Source: CAWHQZ01 sp963831645
GTDB taxonomy: Bacteria; Pseudomonadota; Alphaproteobacteria; Rhizobiales; Aestuariivirgaceae
Length of the DNA stretch: 64,000 nucleotides
Direction: 5' to 3'
Assembly (NCBI GenBank): GCA_963831645.1
Contig: CAWHQZ010000028.1
Location: forward strand, 558,001 to 622,000
Under the pieces are notes generated by a model, which saw only the letters and a program-made list of their open reading frames with translations, was not told the origin of the DNA and made no database searches. The translations under genes were made by a program, and so were the position numbers. Shown here one piece after another: positions 50,550-60,149 of this stretch; position 1 is the first letter of the stretch, and each line of letters begins with the position of its first letter.

Positions 50550-52755
50550 ATGAGCAACTTTGCCTTCGAAGTGGACGCGGACGGCATTGCCGTCGCGACG
50601 TGGGACATGCCCGCCCGGTCGATGAATGTGATCGACCAGGCGACGCTGATGGAACTGGAGCGGATCGCCGAGCGTCTCGCCGGCGATCCGGCCATCAAGA
50701 GTTTGATCATCACTTCCGCCAAACCGGCTTTCAGCGCCGGCGCTGACCTCGCCATGCTCGACGAGCTTGCGGAAAGTTTCCTCGCTGCTCGCACCAGCGA
50801 CGGCGATGTCCAGGCCACCGCGCGACTGATGAGCGAGGCAAGCCGCCTGTCGCGCATTGCGCGAGCGCTCGAAACCTGCGGCAAGCCGCTGGTTGCGGCC
50901 ATCAACGGCACCTGTCTCGGCGGCGCCTTCGAGTTGGCGCTCGCTTGCCACTACCGCATCGCCGTCGACGACCCTGCGACGAAACTGGGGCTGCCGGAAG
51001 CGAAAGTCGGGCTGTTGCCGGGCGGCGGCGGCACCCAACGCCTGCCGCGTCTGATCGGCGCTGAGGAAGCGCTGAAGCTGATGCTGAAGGGCCGCCACAT
51101 GGATCCCGCCTACGCCTTGCGAGTGGGGGCCATCGATGCCGTCGTCCCGAAAAGCGAGCTCCTCTCCAGCGCGAGAAATTGGCTTGCGGCCGTTGGTAAG
51201 TCGCGTCAGCCCTGGGATGAGAAGGGGTTCCAGCCGCCCGGCGGCACACCCTATTCCCCGGCAGGGTTGTCATGGTGGCCGGCCGCCAACGCGCTTTACC
51301 GCAAGGAGACCTACGACAATTACGATGCCCAGCGGGCGATCATGAGCTGCGTTTACGAGGGCCTCTCGGTAAAGTCGATCGACGCCGGGTTGCGCATCGA
51401 GGCGCGCTACTTCACGAGCCTTCTCCTCGGCAAGCAATCACGCAACATGATCCGCTCGCTGTTCACCTCCCATCAGGCCCTGAGCAAGGGAGCCCGCCGT
51501 CCCGAAGGTTCCGCCAAAGCCGCTTTCGAGAAGGTCGGCATCGTCGGCGCCGGCTTCATGGGCGCCGGAATTGCTTTCGTGAGCGCGCGCGCCGGGCTTG
51601 AGGTCGTCCTCGTCGACCGCGATACGGAAACCGCGGAGCGAGCCAGGCGTCTTGCTGCCGATCTCATCGACCGCGCCATCACTGCGGGCCGGGCAGCCGC
51701 GGACGATAAACGCCGGCTCCTCGACCGTATCCGGCCGTCAACCTCCTTTTCCGACCTCGCGGCGTGCGATGTCGTCATCGAGGCGGTTTTTGAAGACCGC
51801 CCGGTGAAGGCCGATGTGCTGCCGCGCATCGAGAAGGAAATCGGACCACAGGCGCTGCTGGCGTCGAACACTTCCACTTTGCCGGTGACCAGCCTGGCGG
51901 AGTATCTTGAGCGGCGCGAGCACTTTCTCGGTCTTCACTTTTTCTCTCCCGTCGACCGCATGGAGCTGGTGGAGATCATCCGCGGCCGGAAGACCTCCGA
52001 TGCCGCGGTGGCGCAAGGCTTCGATTTCGTGCGCCGCATCGGCAAGACGCCGATCCTCGTCAACGACTTCGCGCGGCTTCTTCACCTCCCGCGTCGTCAT
52101 GACCTACATGAACGAAGGCATGCACATGCTCGAGGAGGGCGTCCCCGCCGCGTTGATCGAAAATGCCGGCCGGGCGGCCGGCATGCCGGTAGGGCCCCTG
52201 GCGCTCGCCGACGAAGTAGCTCTCGATCTGTCGTGGAAGATTCTCCAGGCGACCAGGGCCGACCTGGGCGCCGCCTACCGGCCCGGCCCGGTCGATCGGC
52301 TGCTGGAGGAAATGGTCGCCAACCGTGGCCGCTTCGGCCGCAAGAACGGCAAAGGTTTCTACGACTATCCTTCGGGCCGCAAGAAGGTTCTGTGGGCCGG
52401 GATCGCCGAGATATGCGCTCCCAGGAGCGCCGGGGAGTTCAGCTTCGAAGAGCTCGAGGAACGCCTTCTCCTCATACAGGCTTTGGAGACGGCTCGCTGT
52501 TTCGAGGAAGGCGTGCTGACCGATGTTCGCGAAGCCGATGTCGGCGCCATTCTGGGTTTCGGCTTTCCCCCTTTCACCGGGGGTCCGCTGTCCTATATTG
52601 ACACCGCCGGCGCCCGCCACGTTCTCGAAAGGTGCCGGTACTATGCCAGGCGGATCGGACCGCGCTATGCTGCTCCGAGGAATGTCACTTCCATGGCGAG
52701 GAAAGGCGATGGATTCTATGAGCGGTTTTCTCCCGGCCCTCGCAAAGCGGCGTAG
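50550..52755 (+). pseudogene. fadJ: Multifunctional enoyl-CoA hydratase/3-hydroxyacyl-CoA dehydrogenase, frameshifted
   Basis: The hydratase domain (about 1-190) has ITSAKPAFSAGADLAMLDEL, INGTCLGGAFELALACHYRI and LGLPEAKVGLLPGGGGTQRL. The dehydrogenase Rossmann fold begins VGIVGAGFMGAGIAFVSARA, with LASNTSTLPVTSLAE and HFLGLHFFSPVDRMELVEII. At about 52068, in GACTTCGCG, one extra T shifts the frame. The adjacent frame then continues RGFFTSRVVMTYMNEGMHML and runs through NGKGFYDYP and GFGFPPFTGGPLSYIDT to 52755. Joined length about 734 residues, normal for FadJ. Conservation on both sides suggests a sequence error or very recent loss. Confidence 0.87.
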
Positions 52756-53161
52756 CCTGGCGATCGGACTTGCGCTGGTGCTCGCGCCGGCGGTTTGCCA
52801 CGCCGAGCAGTCGGCCGGCCGCTTCGTGCTGAAGGACGGCGGCCAGGGCGTCTATCTGCGCCTCGACACCGAAACCGGCGCGATATCCCAGTGCTCGCAC
52901 GCAGCCCAGGTGTGGTCGTGCAAGGCCGTTGCCGACGACCGCGCGGAGTTGCACAAGGAGATTGCCCGGCTTACCGAGGAAAACGGGGTCCTGACCGCAC
53001 GGCTCAACAAGCTGGCCAACGAAAAGACCCCGGAGGGCAAGCTCACACTGCCGAGCGACGCCGATATCGACCGCGTACTGACGATCTTCCAGAAGTTTCT
53101 CGAGCGGATTTTCGCGTTCATCCGCAGCATGGAGCAGAAACAGGCGGATCAGGGCGTATAG
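52709..53161 (+). CDS. Small exported coiled-coil protein behind fadJ
   Basis: 150 residues. The start overlaps the fadJ 3' end by 47 bases in another frame; GAGG lies 7 bases before ATG 52709. The signal peptide reads SLAIGLALVLAPAVCHA. Next come VLKDGGQGVYLRLDTETGAI and a Cys pair (SQCSHAAQVWSCKAV), then a coiled-coil (DRAELHKEIARLTEENGVLT) and a C-terminal amphipathic helix (IFQKFLERIFAFIRSMEQ). Proteins of this layout are common in Rhizobiales but their role is unknown. Confidence 0.7.
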   Translation: MDSMSGFLPALAKRRSLAIGLALVLAPAVCHAEQSAGRFVLKDGGQGVYLRLDTETGAISQCSHAAQVWSCKAVADDRAELHKEIARLTEENGVLTARLNKLANEKTPEGKLTLPSDADIDRVLTIFQKFLERIFAFIRSMEQKQADQGV

Positions 53162-53205
53162 CCGCAACTACTTCGCAGCCGGGCTGCCGCAATACCTGCT
53201 CTGCC

Positions 53206-53658
53206 TCAACTCGGCGCCATGCCCTTGTCGGCCAGCTCCCGCATGGCCTTGTGGTTCTTCCTGAGATGAGCCAGTCCCATGCCGCGCAGTACGTCCGGCG
53301 CCTTGGTGAACTGAATGTTGTCATAGCCGACGATCTCGATGCGGTTGCCCCAGGGATCGCGAAAGTCGAGGAACCGGCCGGGCAGGGGCGTCACGCCGGC
53401 GGCGGCCAGCGCTTCGCGCACCGCTTCCTTGTCGTCTACCACCAGTCCGAAATGGCGGCTGTCATCGGCGGCTTGGCGGCGCCCCTTCTGCAGCGCCAGG
53501 AACTGGTCACCGAGATCGATGAAGGCCGCGCTGTCGCTCTTGCCGCGCAGCGTAAAGTGAAACAGGCGGCCGTAGAAGGCGAGCGCCTCCTCGATATCGC
53601 CGACTTCGAGGGCGATGTGATTGAAACCGACCGCGCGCGCCTTGGCCGTTTCGGGCAT
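53206..53658 (-). CDS. VOC-family (glyoxalase/dioxygenase fold) protein
   Basis: 150 residues, AGGAG before ATG 53658. A single VOC domain reads VGFNHIALEVGDIEEALAFY, GDQFLALQKGRRQAADDSRH and RFLDFRDPWGNRIEIVGYDN, with candidate metal ligands His and Glu in FNHIAL and NRIEIV. A C-terminal helix-rich tail (LAHLRKNHKAMRELADKGM) is attached. Substrate unknown. Convergent with the exported protein and divergent from DUF1810. Confidence 0.85.
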   Translation of the reverse strand: MPETAKARAVGFNHIALEVGDIEEALAFYGRLFHFTLRGKSDSAAFIDLGDQFLALQKGRRQAADDSRHFGLVVDDKEAVREALAAAGVTPLPGRFLDFRDPWGNRIEIVGYDNIQFTKAPDVLRGMGLAHLRKNHKAMRELADKGMAPS

Positions 53659-53690
53659 AGTGATCTCCTGTCAGACGTCAGGGCACCCGC

Positions 53691-54122
53691 TTGAATGATC
53701 CATTCAACCTTGAACGTTTTGTGGCCGCCCAGAGGAGCGTCTATGACCAGGTATGCTCCGAGTTGCGCGCGGGCCGCAAGCAAAGTCACTGGATGTGGTT
53801 CGTCTTTCCGCAGCTCCGGGGGCTCGGCCGCAGCGAGCTGGCGCAACGATACGGCATCGCGTCCCGCGCCGAAGCGGAAGCATATCTCCGCCATCACCTG
53901 CTGGGTCACAGACTTCGGGACTGTACCCGGCTGGTCGGTGACATCGAGGGACGCACGATCGAAGAGATCTTCGGCTACCCGGACCACCTCAAGTTTCGCT
54001 CGTCCATGACGCTCTTCGCCCTGGTCGCGCCGGACGAAACGGTATTCGGGGACCAGCTGCGGAAATACTTCGCCGGCCGATACGATGCTGCGACACGGGG
54101 TCTTCTCGAACAGTTGGAGTGA
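53691..54122 (+). CDS. DUF1810 family protein
   Basis: 143 residues. The family pattern is clear: FNLERFVAAQRSVYDQVCSE, QSHWMWFVFPQLRGLGRSEL, YLRHHLLGHRLRDCTRLV and IFGYPDHLKFRSSMTLFA. There is no in-frame ATG; a TTG at 53691 (LNDPFNLERF) has AGGG 7 bases upstream and matches the usual family start. The function of DUF1810 is unresolved (possible NAD- or calpastatin-related fold). It precedes the esterase gene by 3 bases. Confidence 0.85.
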   Translation: MNDPFNLERFVAAQRSVYDQVCSELRAGRKQSHWMWFVFPQLRGLGRSELAQRYGIASRAEAEAYLRHHLLGHRLRDCTRLVGDIEGRTIEEIFGYPDHLKFRSSMTLFALVAPDETVFGDQLRKYFAGRYDAATRGLLEQLE

Positions 54123-54125
54123 TCG

Positions 54126-55142
54126 GTGCGCCGCCGCGATGTTGGGATGGCTGGAACCATCCACCGGCTCGGGATCAAAAGCCGGGTGCTGAAGGGCAAT
54201 CCGCTTGGCGATCCTGCGGTGCGGGAGGTTCACGTGTATGCACCGGCGGGCTACCGCGCGGAACGACCGCTGCCGCTCATCGTCTGGCTCGCCGGTTTCA
54301 CCCATTCGGGCCACTCCGAGACCAACTTCAGGGCCTTCGGTGAAAACATGCCGCAACGGCTCGACCGTCTCATCGGCACGGGCGCCATGCAGCCGGTGGT
54401 CGTGGCGTTTCCCGACTGTTTCACGCGCCTCGGCGGCAATCAGTACATCAACAGCGCCGGCATCGGCCGCTACGCCGATCACCTGGCGGACGAGGTATTG
54501 CCGCTGGTTGAGAGCCGCTTCGCGACCGGCGGCGCTGGGAGGCGGGGCTGTATGGGCCGCTCTTACGGCGGCTACGGCGCCCTGCTGCAAGGCATGACGC
54601 GCCCGGACCTATGGTCGGCCATCGCGTGCCATTCCGGCTACCTGGGCTTCGAGCTCGCATATCTGCCCGATCTGGCGATTGCCGCCACGGAAGTGACGCG
54701 GCACGGCACCGTGGAAGCGTTCATCGCGCACCTATCGGAGCTCGAAAGTCCGACTGACCGGGAGATCATCGCCCTTGCTGTGATCGCCATGGCGGCGACC
54801 TACGATCCCGATCCCCGCAACCCGGCGAAGATCGAGCTGCCGGTTGATCTCGCGACCGCGGAATTGATTCCTGAGCGCTGGGAGAAATGGCTGGCCAGGG
54901 ATCCCCTGCGGCTCGCTTCGGCTCACGCCGAACAACTGCGGAGCTTGCGGCTGCTCTACTTCGATTGTGGCAACGCCGATCCCTATCACCTTCATTTCGG
55001 CGCCCGTCGACTGCAACGGCTGCTCAAGGGGATCCAAGTTCCCTCACTTTACGAGGAGTTCGACGGAGCACATGATGCGATCGATTTTCGCCTCGATCGC
55101 AGCCTCCCTCTCGTCGAGCAGGCTTTGCGCCAGGACGCCTGA
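54126..55142 (+). CDS. Putative esterase (esterase D / Esterase PF00756 type)
   Basis: 338 residues, GTG start at 54126. The alpha/beta-hydrolase fold has LPLIVWLAGFTHSGHSETNF, nucleophile Ser in GCMGRSYGGYGALLQGM, acid in YFDCGNADPYHLHFGAR and His in EFDGAHDAIDFRLDR. PDCFTRLGGNQYINSAGIGR is typical of the family. No signal peptide. It may hydrolyse S-formylglutathione-like or acyl esters; substrate not assignable. The following flavin monooxygenase starts 18 bases later. Confidence 0.82.
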   Translation: MRRRDVGMAGTIHRLGIKSRVLKGNPLGDPAVREVHVYAPAGYRAERPLPLIVWLAGFTHSGHSETNFRAFGENMPQRLDRLIGTGAMQPVVVAFPDCFTRLGGNQYINSAGIGRYADHLADEVLPLVESRFATGGAGRRGCMGRSYGGYGALLQGMTRPDLWSAIACHSGYLGFELAYLPDLAIAATEVTRHGTVEAFIAHLSELESPTDREIIALAVIAMAATYDPDPRNPAKIELPVDLATAELIPERWEKWLARDPLRLASAHAEQLRSLRLLYFDCGNADPYHLHFGARRLQRLLKGIQVPSLYEEFDGAHDAIDFRLDRSLPLVEQALRQDA

Positions 55143-55160
55143 GGCAGTAAGGTCACAGTC

Positions 55161-56615
55161 GTGCTGGATCGCATCGCGTCCTCCGCCGCTGCCTTCCGCG
55201 AGGACGGCCGTCAGAGTTTGAGCCGGTCATCGTCGCGGCCGAAGTGCTGCATCATCGGCGCCGGCTGTTCGGGTATCGTGGCTGCCAAGGCGCTGCGCGA
55301 CCGGTCCATTCCCTACGACATCTTTGAGATGAGCGACCGCATCGGCGGCGTCTGGGCATTCAACAATCCCAACGGTCGGGCAGCGGCCTACCGGTCGCTG
55401 CACATCGACACCTCGAAGCAGCGGCTGCAGTTTGAAGATTTTCCGATTCCGGAAGACTGCCCGCACTATCCGCACCACACACAGGTGCTGGCGTATTTCC
55501 AGGCCTACGCCGAACGCTTCGACCTGGAGCGCACCGTCACCTTCAACACGGAAGTGCTTCGCGCGGCGCGATTGGTGGATGGGCTATGGCGCATCGAACT
55601 ATCGAACGGAGGGGTTCGCTTCTACGACGCGCTTTTCGTGGCCAACGGACATCACTGGAAACCGCGTTGGCCGACACCGCCCTATCCCGGGCAGTTCGAC
55701 GGCCGGCAGCTTCATGTTCATTCCTATCGCGATCCGTTCGAGCCCGTCGACATGCGGGGAAAACGCGTGCTCGTGGTGGGCATGGGGAATTCGGCGATGG
55801 ATGTCGCCTCCGAGCTGTGCCCCCGCCACATCGCCAGCCGTCTGTTCGTCTCCGCCAGGCGCGGGGTCTATATCTTCCCGCGTTTCATGCTGGGCATTCC
55901 CGCCGACAAGGGCAAGCAGACGCCGTGGCTTCCACTGTCGTTGCAACGGGCCTTCGGACGCGCCGTCTACCGGCTGGTCGTCGGCCGCCCGCAGGACTAC
56001 GGCCTGCCGAAGCCCGACCACCGCCTCTATGAATCGCACGGCACGGTTTCCGACACGTTCCCCGGCTACGTCGCGGCCGGCGATATCGTCATGCGCCCCG
56101 GCATCGGGCGGCTCGACGGCGACAGTGTCGTGTTCACGGACGGGAGCCGCGAGGCGATCGACGTCATTGTCTGGGCGACGGGCTACAACGTGAGCTTTCC
56201 ATTCTTCGATCCGAATTTTCTCGGCGTTCGCGACAACCGGCTTCCGCTCTACAAGCGCATGATCGTGCCGGGCATCGACAACCTGTTCTTCCTCGGCCTG
56301 GTGCAGTCGAGCATCACGGTGGTTGCCGTGGCGGAACAGCAGGCGAAATGGCTCGCCGCGCATCTCGCCGGCGAACACTCGCTCCCTGCCGTAGCTGACA
56401 TGCACCGCATCGTCGCGGTCGACGAGAAACGTCACCAGGGGCGCTATTATGCGTCGGCTCGCCATACCATGCAGGTCGACCAGGACATTTATCTCTGGGA
56501 GCTCGCGCAGGAGGCCAGGCGCGGGCGCAGACGCCGGGCGCGGGATCATGGCCCTGAATGGCTGCCGGTTCCGGCGCGGGCCGAGATGAGGGAGGCACTG
56601 CCACATGCGCCATGA
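55161..56615 (+). CDS. Flavin-containing monooxygenase
   Basis: 484 residues, GTG start at 55161. FAD site CCIIGAGCSGIVAAKAL at about 29-45, then FEMSDRIGGVWAF. The second dinucleotide motif VLVVGMGNSAMDVASEL (about residue 205) binds NADPH. The FMO fingerprint region is FVANGHHWKPRWPTPPYPGQ, and VIVWATGYNVSFPFFD is the usual late ATG motif. Family reaction: NADPH-dependent N-, S- or Baeyer-Villiger oxygenation. The next gene, a proV-type ATPase, overlaps its end, which suggests the oxygenation substrate or product is a small quaternary or tertiary amine (inference). Confidence 0.9.
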   Translation: MLDRIASSAAAFREDGRQSLSRSSSRPKCCIIGAGCSGIVAAKALRDRSIPYDIFEMSDRIGGVWAFNNPNGRAAAYRSLHIDTSKQRLQFEDFPIPEDCPHYPHHTQVLAYFQAYAERFDLERTVTFNTEVLRAARLVDGLWRIELSNGGVRFYDALFVANGHHWKPRWPTPPYPGQFDGRQLHVHSYRDPFEPVDMRGKRVLVVGMGNSAMDVASELCPRHIASRLFVSARRGVYIFPRFMLGIPADKGKQTPWLPLSLQRAFGRAVYRLVVGRPQDYGLPKPDHRLYESHGTVSDTFPGYVAAGDIVMRPGIGRLDGDSVVFTDGSREAIDVIVWATGYNVSFPFFDPNFLGVRDNRLPLYKRMIVPGIDNLFFLGLVQSSITVVAVAEQQAKWLAAHLAGEHSLPAVADMHRIVAVDEKRHQGRYYASARHTMQVDQDIYLWELAQEARRGRRRRARDHGPEWLPVPARAEMREALPHAP

Positions 56616-57669
56616 ATGCCTTCCCGGTGATGCGGCCGCCATCGAGTGCCGCGGCCTCTACAAGATATTCGGGCGCTGCCCGCGGGAGGCGCTGGGCGCC
56701 ATTCGCTCGGAGGGACTTGGCAAGGATGAGGTAAGAAAGCGTTTCGACTGCGTGGTCGGGGTCGACGACGTGAGCTTTTCGGTCAAACGTGGAGAAGTTT
56801 TCTGCATCATGGGACTGTCGGGCAGCGGCAAGTCGACGCTGGTCCGGCATATCAACCGCCTCGTCGAACCGACCGACGGCAGCGTCCTCATCAACGGCGA
56901 GGACATCGGCAGCAAGGAGATCGCGGAGGTTCGCCGCCTGCGCTCGGAAAAGATCGGCATGGTGTTCCAGAACTTTGCCCTGCTTCCGCACCTGAACGTG
57001 CTCGACAACGTGGCGTTTGGGTTGGAGCTCAGGCAGGTGCCGCGCCCGACCCGCGAGCGGATCGCCCGCGACAAGCTCGCCCTCGTTCAGCTTGATGATT
57101 GGGCAAACGCATCGCTCGATCAGCTCTCCGGCGGCATGCAGCAGCGAGTAGGCCTCGCGCGGGCGCTTGCCGGCGATCCGGAAATCCTGCTGATGGACGA
57201 GCCTTTCGGGGCCCTGGATCCCCTGATCCGCCGCCAGTTGCAGGATCTCTTTCTTGCGCTCTCGCGCTCGGTGCGCAAGACAACCGTGTTCATTACCCAC
57301 GACCTGGAAGAAGCGATGCGGCTGGGCGACCGCATCGCCATCATGCGCGACGGCCGGCTCGTGCAGACCGGCACGGCGAGCGAAATCGTCAACCGTCCGC
57401 AGGACGATTACGTCCGCGAGTTCGTGCGCGGCATATCGCGTCTCTCGATCCTCACGGCCAGGGACATCCTCGTACCGTTGACCGCCGAGGAACGCGCCGC
57501 CCCGCGCACGGCCTGGGCGAGCGCCAGTGAAAGTGCGACCCTTGGCGAACTTGTCGACCTTGCCGTGAATACGAACCATCCGATCCTGGTGCGCAACGCT
57601 CAAGGCCGATCGGTCGGAGCGGTGCACAGCCACGCACTGTTGCGAGCCATTCAGGAACCTGCCGCATGA
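56605..57669 (+). CDS. proV: Quaternary-amine ABC transporter ATPase (ProV/OpuAA type)
   Basis: 354 residues. The characteristic N-terminal insertion before Walker A (YKIFGRC...GAIRSEGLGKDEVRKR) marks the glycine-betaine class. Walker A is MGLSGSGKSTLVRHINRL, the Q-loop GMVFQNFALLPHLNVLDNVA, the signature LSGGMQQRVGLARAL and Walker B ILLMDEPFGALDPL. The tail from about residue 280 resembles a short CBS domain. It overlaps the monooxygenase by 11 bases and the permease by 4 bases. Confidence 0.92.
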   Translation: MRHECLPGDAAAIECRGLYKIFGRCPREALGAIRSEGLGKDEVRKRFDCVVGVDDVSFSVKRGEVFCIMGLSGSGKSTLVRHINRLVEPTDGSVLINGEDIGSKEIAEVRRLRSEKIGMVFQNFALLPHLNVLDNVAFGLELRQVPRPTRERIARDKLALVQLDDWANASLDQLSGGMQQRVGLARALAGDPEILLMDEPFGALDPLIRRQLQDLFLALSRSVRKTTVFITHDLEEAMRLGDRIAIMRDGRLVQTGTASEIVNRPQDDYVREFVRGISRLSILTARDILVPLTAEERAAPRTAWASASESATLGELVDLAVNTNHPILVRNAQGRSVGAVHSHALLRAIQEPAA

Positions 57670-59013
57670 CCTCCTCCGGTCCCAGGATCCGCGGCGTGGC
57701 GGAAACCCTGCGCAAGGACGAAATGCACCCACACGCCGTGCTCGTCGAGCCGTTGCGCATTCCCTCACCGCAGGTTGCCGAGGAGGAAACCCCGGGAGGT
57801 GGCGCAAGCGCTCGCTGGGCGTTGCTCGGCCCGCTATGGGCGGCGGGTGAGGGATGGTGGGGCGCCTTCCTGCTTGCCGCCGCTTTTGAGCTGATCGGGC
57901 TGGTCCTGGTCGGGTTCGGCCTTTCTTTGTTGGGGACCGGCTACGTGCGGCCGATGCTGCTGCTCGCCGTCGGCGGCACTCTGCTGGCGGGGTTGCGCCT
58001 GGCGCTCATGAGATTTGCCCTGAGCCCCGGCGCCGGCCGGTCGGTCCCGATACGCACGCGGCTGGTGCGCGGCGCCTTGGCTGCCGTGGTGATCGCCTTC
58101 GCCTATACGTTGACGTTGCTTCGCTTCAATGATGACGGCCTTGCAGAGGTGCTTTCGCAGTTTCCGGCGCCGGAGGGATTGGCGCCCGCGGTGGCGCTGA
58201 CCATCGACAAGGCCGTGAAGTGGTCGATCGTCGCCTTCAGTGCATTCTTCGAGGCCATTCGGCTGGCGATCTTCTGGATCCTCAATGGGGTCGAGGCGGC
58301 TTTCGTCCGTACGCCCTGGCCGGTGGTCGGGCTATTCATCCTGATGGTGGCATGGTGGACGGGGGGGATCGGCGTGCTCGCTTTTTCGGCCTGCGCGCTC
58401 GCCTACCTCGGCCTCTTCGGCTTCTGGGAAAAGAGCATGTCGACCTTGTCCCTCGTCGCCACCTCGGTGCTGGTTTGCGTGGCGATCGGCGCGCCGCTCG
58501 GCGTGCTGGCGGCCAAGTCGCGCCGGTTTCGAGCGGCACTGGAACCGGTTCTCGACGTCATGCAGACGCTGCCGACTTTCGTGCTACCTGATTCCGGCCG
58601 TCGCATTCTTCTCGATCGGCAAGCCACCCGGCGTGCTCGCCACCGTGATCTTCGCCATGCCGCCGATGATCCGGCTGACGGCGCTCGGCATCCGCCAGGT
58701 ACCCGAGGGCGTAAAGGAAGCGGCCCTCGCCTTCGGCGCCACGCCTTATCAGCTGCTGCGCAAGGTCGAGTTGCCGCTGGCCGTGCCTTCGGTGCTCGCC
58801 GGCATCAACCAGGTCATCATGATGAGCCTGTCCATGGTCGTCATCGCCGGCCTCATCGGCGCCGGCGGTTTGGGGGTCGAGGTCATCCGGGCGCTCAACT
58901 TCCTGCAGATCGGTCAGGGTTTCCTCGTCGGCATCGCCATCGTCTTGATGGCCATGACCCTTGATCGTATTGTGCGCGGGCGCAGCGACGGCCTGCGAGG
59001 CGAGCGCAAGTAA
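57666..59013 (+). pseudogene. proW: Quaternary-amine ABC transporter permease (ProW type), frameshifted
   Basis: The ATG at 57666 overlaps the proV stop. The N-terminal half carries extra membrane segments (ELIGLVLVGFGLSLLGTGYV), and LVATSVLVCVAIGAPLGVLA leads into the core. At about 58584 one extra base interrupts the frame after MQTLPTFV. The adjacent frame gives YLIPAVAFFSIGKPPGVLAT, the EAA-type loop VKEAALAFGATPYQLLRKVE and MMSLSMVVIAGLIGAGGLGV, ending at 59013. About 448 residues once joined. Conservation after the break suggests a sequence error or recent mutation. Confidence 0.86.
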
Positions 59014-59059
59014 CGCTCGCGCACGCCGACAACCAAACGCCGCCAAGGGAGGAATGGAT

Positions 59060-60100
59060 ATGTCGATCCGAAGAATTGCCCAAGCACTGTCGCTGGCCGG
59101 ATTGCTGCTGGCGGCGACAGCCCCGGCCGAGGCCAAGACCAAGGTGGTCATCGGCGAGCAGAACTGGACCGGCGCGGTCGCCATCCAGCACGTGCTCAAG
59201 GTCATCATGGAGAAGTACCTGGAGGGCGAGGTAAGCTCGATCGCCGCCGCCGAACCCATCTTGTGGGAAGCGATGGACCGCGGCGATGGCACCGCCGACA
59301 TCCTGCCCGACGCGTGGACCGACCATCTTCCCGAGCAGATGAACAAGTTCGTCGTGCCGGGCAGCAAGGAGAGCATCCTCCTCAACGCCCAACCCTATCT
59401 CGGCGTCGAGGGCATCTACATTCCGGGATTCGTGCAGGACAAATACAATATCAGGAAGGTCACTGACCTCGCCAATCCCGAAATGGCGAAGATCTTCGAC
59501 ACCGATGGCGACGGCAAGGGCGACTGGTGGGCGGGCGCGGTCGGCTGGGAAGCGACGAATCACAGCCTGGTCAGGGCGAAGTCGTACGGCTTCGAACCCT
59601 ACTTCATGGCCAATACCGTCGAAACGCCGATCTTCCTTTCCCAACTCGACGCCGCGATGACCAAGCAGCAGCCGATCCTGTTCTACTACTGGGAGCCGGA
59701 GTGGATTCACGCCGTGTTCGACCTGCGCAAGCTGGAAGAGCCCAAGTTCGACGGCTACACCACCGACGACTACAAGGGCACGCCGCGCTTCAAGGCCGAC
59801 GGCTGCTATACCTTCTACCAGCCCGGCGTAGCGCCGGATTGGCTCGAAAAGAGCAAGATTCTGTGCGACCAGCCCCCGACCAGCGTCTACATCGCCTATT
59901 CGAAAGCGCTTGCCGCCCGGGCGCCGGCCATTGGCAAGTTCCTCAGCCAGGTGGTGCTGACCGGCGACATGGTCAACGAGTGGATACTCGCCATCGACCG
60001 CGAGAAGAAAAAGCCTGAAGAGGTCGCCGCCGCGTGGGTCGACGGCAATCTGAGCCTCGTGGAAGGGACCTGGCTCAAGGACGTTCCCCGGGCAAACTGA
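59060..60100 (+). CDS. proX: Glycine-betaine/quaternary-amine-binding protein (ProX/OpuAC type)
   Basis: 346 residues from ATG 59060, seven bases after AGGGAGG (59046-59052); ATG 59054 is too close. Signal peptide RRIAQALSLAGLLLAATAPA then EAK. The mature protein has GEQNWTGAVAIQHVLK, ILPDAWTDHLPEQM, GDWWAGAVGWEATNHSLVRA and FYYWEPEWIHAVFDLR. These supply several Trp/Tyr for an aromatic cage that holds a quaternary or N-oxide group. It ends the FMO-proV-proW-proX row; a hairpin follows at 60111. Confidence 0.9.
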   Translation: MSIRRIAQALSLAGLLLAATAPAEAKTKVVIGEQNWTGAVAIQHVLKVIMEKYLEGEVSSIAAAEPILWEAMDRGDGTADILPDAWTDHLPEQMNKFVVPGSKESILLNAQPYLGVEGIYIPGFVQDKYNIRKVTDLANPEMAKIFDTDGDGKGDWWAGAVGWEATNHSLVRAKSYGFEPYFMANTVETPIFLSQLDAAMTKQQPILFYYWEPEWIHAVFDLRKLEEPKFDGYTTDDYKGTPRFKADGCYTFYQPGVAPDWLEKSKILCDQPPTSVYIAYSKALAARAPAIGKFLSQVVLTGDMVNEWILAIDREKKKPEEVAAAWVDGNLSLVEGTWLKDVPRAN

Positions 60101-60110
60101 ACGCTCATCA

Positions 60111-60142
60111 GCGCCGCCGCCCCGAACCCGGGGCTGCGGCGC
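60111..60142 (+). terminator. Hairpin after proX
   Basis: A 14-bp stem with one mismatch closes a 4-base loop (AACC) between proX and the convergent gene at 60150. There is no long T-run, so it is a possible terminator only. Confidence 0.5.
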
Positions 60143-60149
60143 AGCCCCT

